A stretch of DNA of 64,000 nt from positions 186,001 through 250,000 of the forward strand of contig NW_027479058.1 of assembly GCF_051014685.1 (NCBI RefSeq). The letters run 5' to 3'. A program made the translations under genes and the position numbers. This DNA comes from Ptiloglossa arizonensis (taxonomy: Eukaryota; Arthropoda; Insecta; Hymenoptera; Colletidae). Shown here piece after piece: positions 62,048 through 64,000 of this stretch. Within the stretch, counting starts at the first letter, position 1. Each line of letters opens with the position of its first letter. The notes under the pieces are model-generated. The model was given only the letters and a program-made list of their open reading frames with translations, ran no database searches and had not been told where the DNA came from.

Positions 62048-63867
62048 ACGCTTGAGAAACTCAAAATTTTCGCAGTTCTGATGCTCGAAACGAATAACTA
62101 GAACGGGCTAGGGGAAAAGTACGCGTAGTGTTGTAATCGGGCGAGTTTCTACTTTGAGATGCAACAGAAATTTTGCGGATTGGTCAATCCGTTCGCGAGA
62201 TATGGCAGTTTGGAAGTAAGAAACGCTTGAGAAACTCAAAATTTTCGCAGTTCTGATGCTCGAAACGAATAACAAGAACGGCCTAGGGGAAAAGTACGCA
62301 CGCCGTTGTAATCGGGCGCGTTTCTACTTTCAGATGCAACAGAAATTTTGCGGATTTGTCAATCCGTTCGCGAGATATGGCAGTTTGGAGGTAAGCAACG
62401 CTTGAGAAACTCAAAATTTTCGCAGTTCTGTTGCTCGAAACGAATAACTAGAATGGGCTAGGGGAAAAGTACGCATACAGTTGTAATCGGGCGAATTTCT
62501 ACTTTCAGATGCAACAGAAATTTTGCGGATTGGTCAATCCGTTCGCGAGATATGGCAGTTTGGATGTAAGAAACGCTCGAGAAACTCAAAATCTTCGCAG
62601 TTCTGATGCTCGAAACGAATAACTAGAACGGCCTAGGGGAAAAGTACGCACATCGTTGTAATCGGGCGAGTTTCTACTTTCAGATGCAACAGAAATTTTG
62701 CGGATTGGTCAATCCGTTCGCGAGATATGGCAGTTTGGAGGTAAGCAACGCTTGAGAAACTCAAAATTTTCGCAGTTCTGATGCTCGAAACGAATAACTA
62801 GAACGGGCTAGGGGAAAAGTACGCATACCGTTGTAATCGGGCGAGTTTCTACTTTCAGATGCAACAGAAATTTTGCGGATTGGTCAATCCGTTCGCGAGA
62901 TATGGCAGTTTGGAGGTAAGCAACGCTTGAGAGACTCAAAATTTTCGCAGTTCTGTTGCTCGAAACGAATAACTAGAACGGGCTAGGGGAAAAGTACGCA
63001 TACATTTGTAATCGGGCGAATTTCTACTTTCAGATGCAACAGAAATTTTGCGGATTGGTCAATCCGTTCGCGAGATATGGCAGTTTGGATGTAAGAAACG
63101 CTTGAGAAACTCAAAATTTTCGCTGTTCTGATGCTCGAAACGAATAACAAGAACGGCCTAGGGGAAAAGTACGCACAGTGTTGTAATCGGGCGAGTTTCT
63201 ACTTTGAGATGCAACAGAAATTTTGCGGATTTGTCAATCCGTTCGCGAGATATGGCAGTTTGGAGGTAAGAAACGCTTGAGAAACTCAAAATTTTCGCAG
63301 TTCTGATGCTCGAAACGAATAACTAGAACGGCCTACGGGAAAAGTACGCACAGTGTTGTAATCGGGCGAGTTTCTACTTTGAGATGCAACAGAAACTTAG
63401 CGGATTGGTCAATCCGTTCGCGAGATATGGCAGTTTGGAAGTAAGAAACGCTTGAGAAACTCAAAATTTTCGCAGTTCTGATGCTCGAAACGAATAACTA
63501 GAACGGCCTAGGGGAAAAGTACGCATAGTGTTGTAATCGGGCGAGTTTCTACTTTGAGATGCAACAGAAATTTTGCGGATTGGTCAATCCGTTCGCGAGA
63601 TATGGCAGTATGGAGGTAAGAAACGCTTGAGAAACTCAAAATTTTCGCAGTTCTGATGCTCGAAACGAATAACAAGAACGGCCTAGGGGAAAAGTACGCA
63701 CACCGTTGTAATCGGGCGCGTTTCTACTTTCAGATGCAACAGAAATTTTGCGGATTGGTCAATCCGTTCGCGAGATATGGCAGTTTGGAGGTAAGCAACG
63801 CTTGAGAAACTCAAAATTTTCGCAGTTCTGTTGCTCGAAACGAATAACTAGAACGGGCTAGGGGAAA

Positions 63868-64000
63868 AGTACGCATACAGTTGTAATCGGGCGAATTTCT
63901 ACTTTCAGATGCAACAGAAATTTTGCGGATTGGTCAATCCGTTCGCGAGATATGGCAGTTTGGATGTAAGAAACGCTCGAGAAACTCAAAATCTTCGCAG
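63868..64000 (+). repeat. Partial last monomer (133 bp)
   Basis: Begins with AGTACGCATACAG and is cut by the window edge at TTCGCAG. The array therefore continues to the right, and likewise to the left of base 1. Confidence 0.95.

Larger units (their letters stand above)
1..64000 (+). repeat. Satellite DNA array, 175-bp monomer, 365 full copies plus a partial
   Basis: The motif AGTACG (or a one-base variant) recurs every 175 bases: 1, 176, 351, 526, 701 and so on, with the last start at 63868. All copies lie in the same orientation and no inverted copy was seen. Each starts with AGTACGCA[TC]A, then a TCGGGCGAGTTTCTAC block, the dyad CGGATTG-GT-CAATCCG, TTCGCGAGATATGGCAG, AAAATTTTCGCAG, GCTCGAAACGAATAAC, and ends with CCTAGGGGAAA. 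Neighbours differ mostly by single-base substitutions. The net phase drift is -8 bp and is fully explained by ten single-base indels listed separately. No unique DNA, transposon or gene interrupts the array. The period is nucleosome-sized, as is common for centromeric or pericentromeric satellites in animals and plants. That location is inference, since the window shows no flanking chromosome. The family and species are not recognised. Confidence 0.98.
52001..64000 (+). repeat. Block F: CGTGTTTC / AACTTTTGCGG subtypes and right end of window
   Basis: About 68.6 monomers. Characteristic variants are CGGGCGTGTTTC with GGTCATTCC, TTGTAGTCGGGCGAATTTC with CAGAACTTTTGC, TACGAACACC, ACGCGTAGTG, and GCAGTATGGAGG with CGGGCGCGTTTC. 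It contains the adjacent 3499-bp pair. From 62048 to 64000 similar monomers continue without a long exact duplication and are cut at monomer position 133. No genes. Confidence 0.8.

Noticed and set aside
1..64000. CRISPR array
   Set aside because: There are no short direct repeats separated by unique spacers. The whole 175-bp unit repeats, with variants distributed along it, and no cas genes are present.
1..64000. rDNA intergenic spacer subrepeats, telomeric repeats, or tRNA/5S clusters
   Set aside because: No conserved rRNA, 5S or tRNA sequence and no short telomere-type repeat was seen in any monomer.
1..64000. Human-type alpha satellite or another named satellite family
   Set aside because: The length is similar to 171 bp, but the sequence does not resemble alpha satellite as I know it, and no other named family was recognised. 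No symbol or species is assigned.

Overview
The whole 64 kb is one uninterrupted satellite DNA array: a head-to-tail tandem repeat with a 175-bp monomer, every copy on the same strand. Taking the AGTACG motif as monomer position 1, the window opens exactly at a monomer start and holds 365 complete monomers (1-63867) plus 133 bp of a 366th. The repeat length is almost rigid. I can account for the entire net drift of -8 bp by nine single-base deletions and one single-base insertion. I see no protein-coding gene, rRNA, tRNA, transposable element, CRISPR array or unique sequence. The short open frames present (up to about 129 codons) are accidental readings of the satellite.

The array is of eukaryotic type, with a period close to a nucleosome plus linker, and looks like centromeric, pericentromeric or other constitutive heterochromatin. 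I do not recognise the satellite family or the species. The consensus is about 44% G+C by hand count and is not depleted in CpG (13 CpG per 175 bp, observed/expected about 1.6). That fits a genome with little cytosine methylation, for example many invertebrates, better than a heavily methylated plant or vertebrate genome. This is inference only.

Layout, judged from diagnostic variants (boundaries approximate): A, 1-9.86 kb, a mosaic with monomers carrying GCCCAGG and TGCACAG variants and a tandem 6-mer duplication. B, 9.86-19.7 kb, a more uniform block with a tandem 3.3/3.5-kb (19/20-monomer) higher-order repeat and no AATGGCCCAGG monomers. C, 19.7-29.9 kb, where those monomers return, with 24-, 17-, 8- and 7-monomer duplications. 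D, 29.9-37.7 kb, a 19-monomer unit followed by a copy expanded by three monomers. E, 37.7-52 kb, with 6-, 7-, 9-, 10-, 25-, 28- and 32-monomer duplications, including a clean tandem 1225-bp duplication. F, 52-64 kb, with two adjacent 3499-bp units that look identical, then a divergent tail.

Nearly all larger structure comes from repeated local duplication in whole-monomer steps, as expected from unequal exchange or replication slippage. Within the monomer the notable elements are a 16-bp near-perfect dyad, two AT tracts, two weak CENP-B-box-like matches, and a splice-acceptor-like and donor-like pair bracketing a stop-free 57-nt segment. Any function for these is untested.
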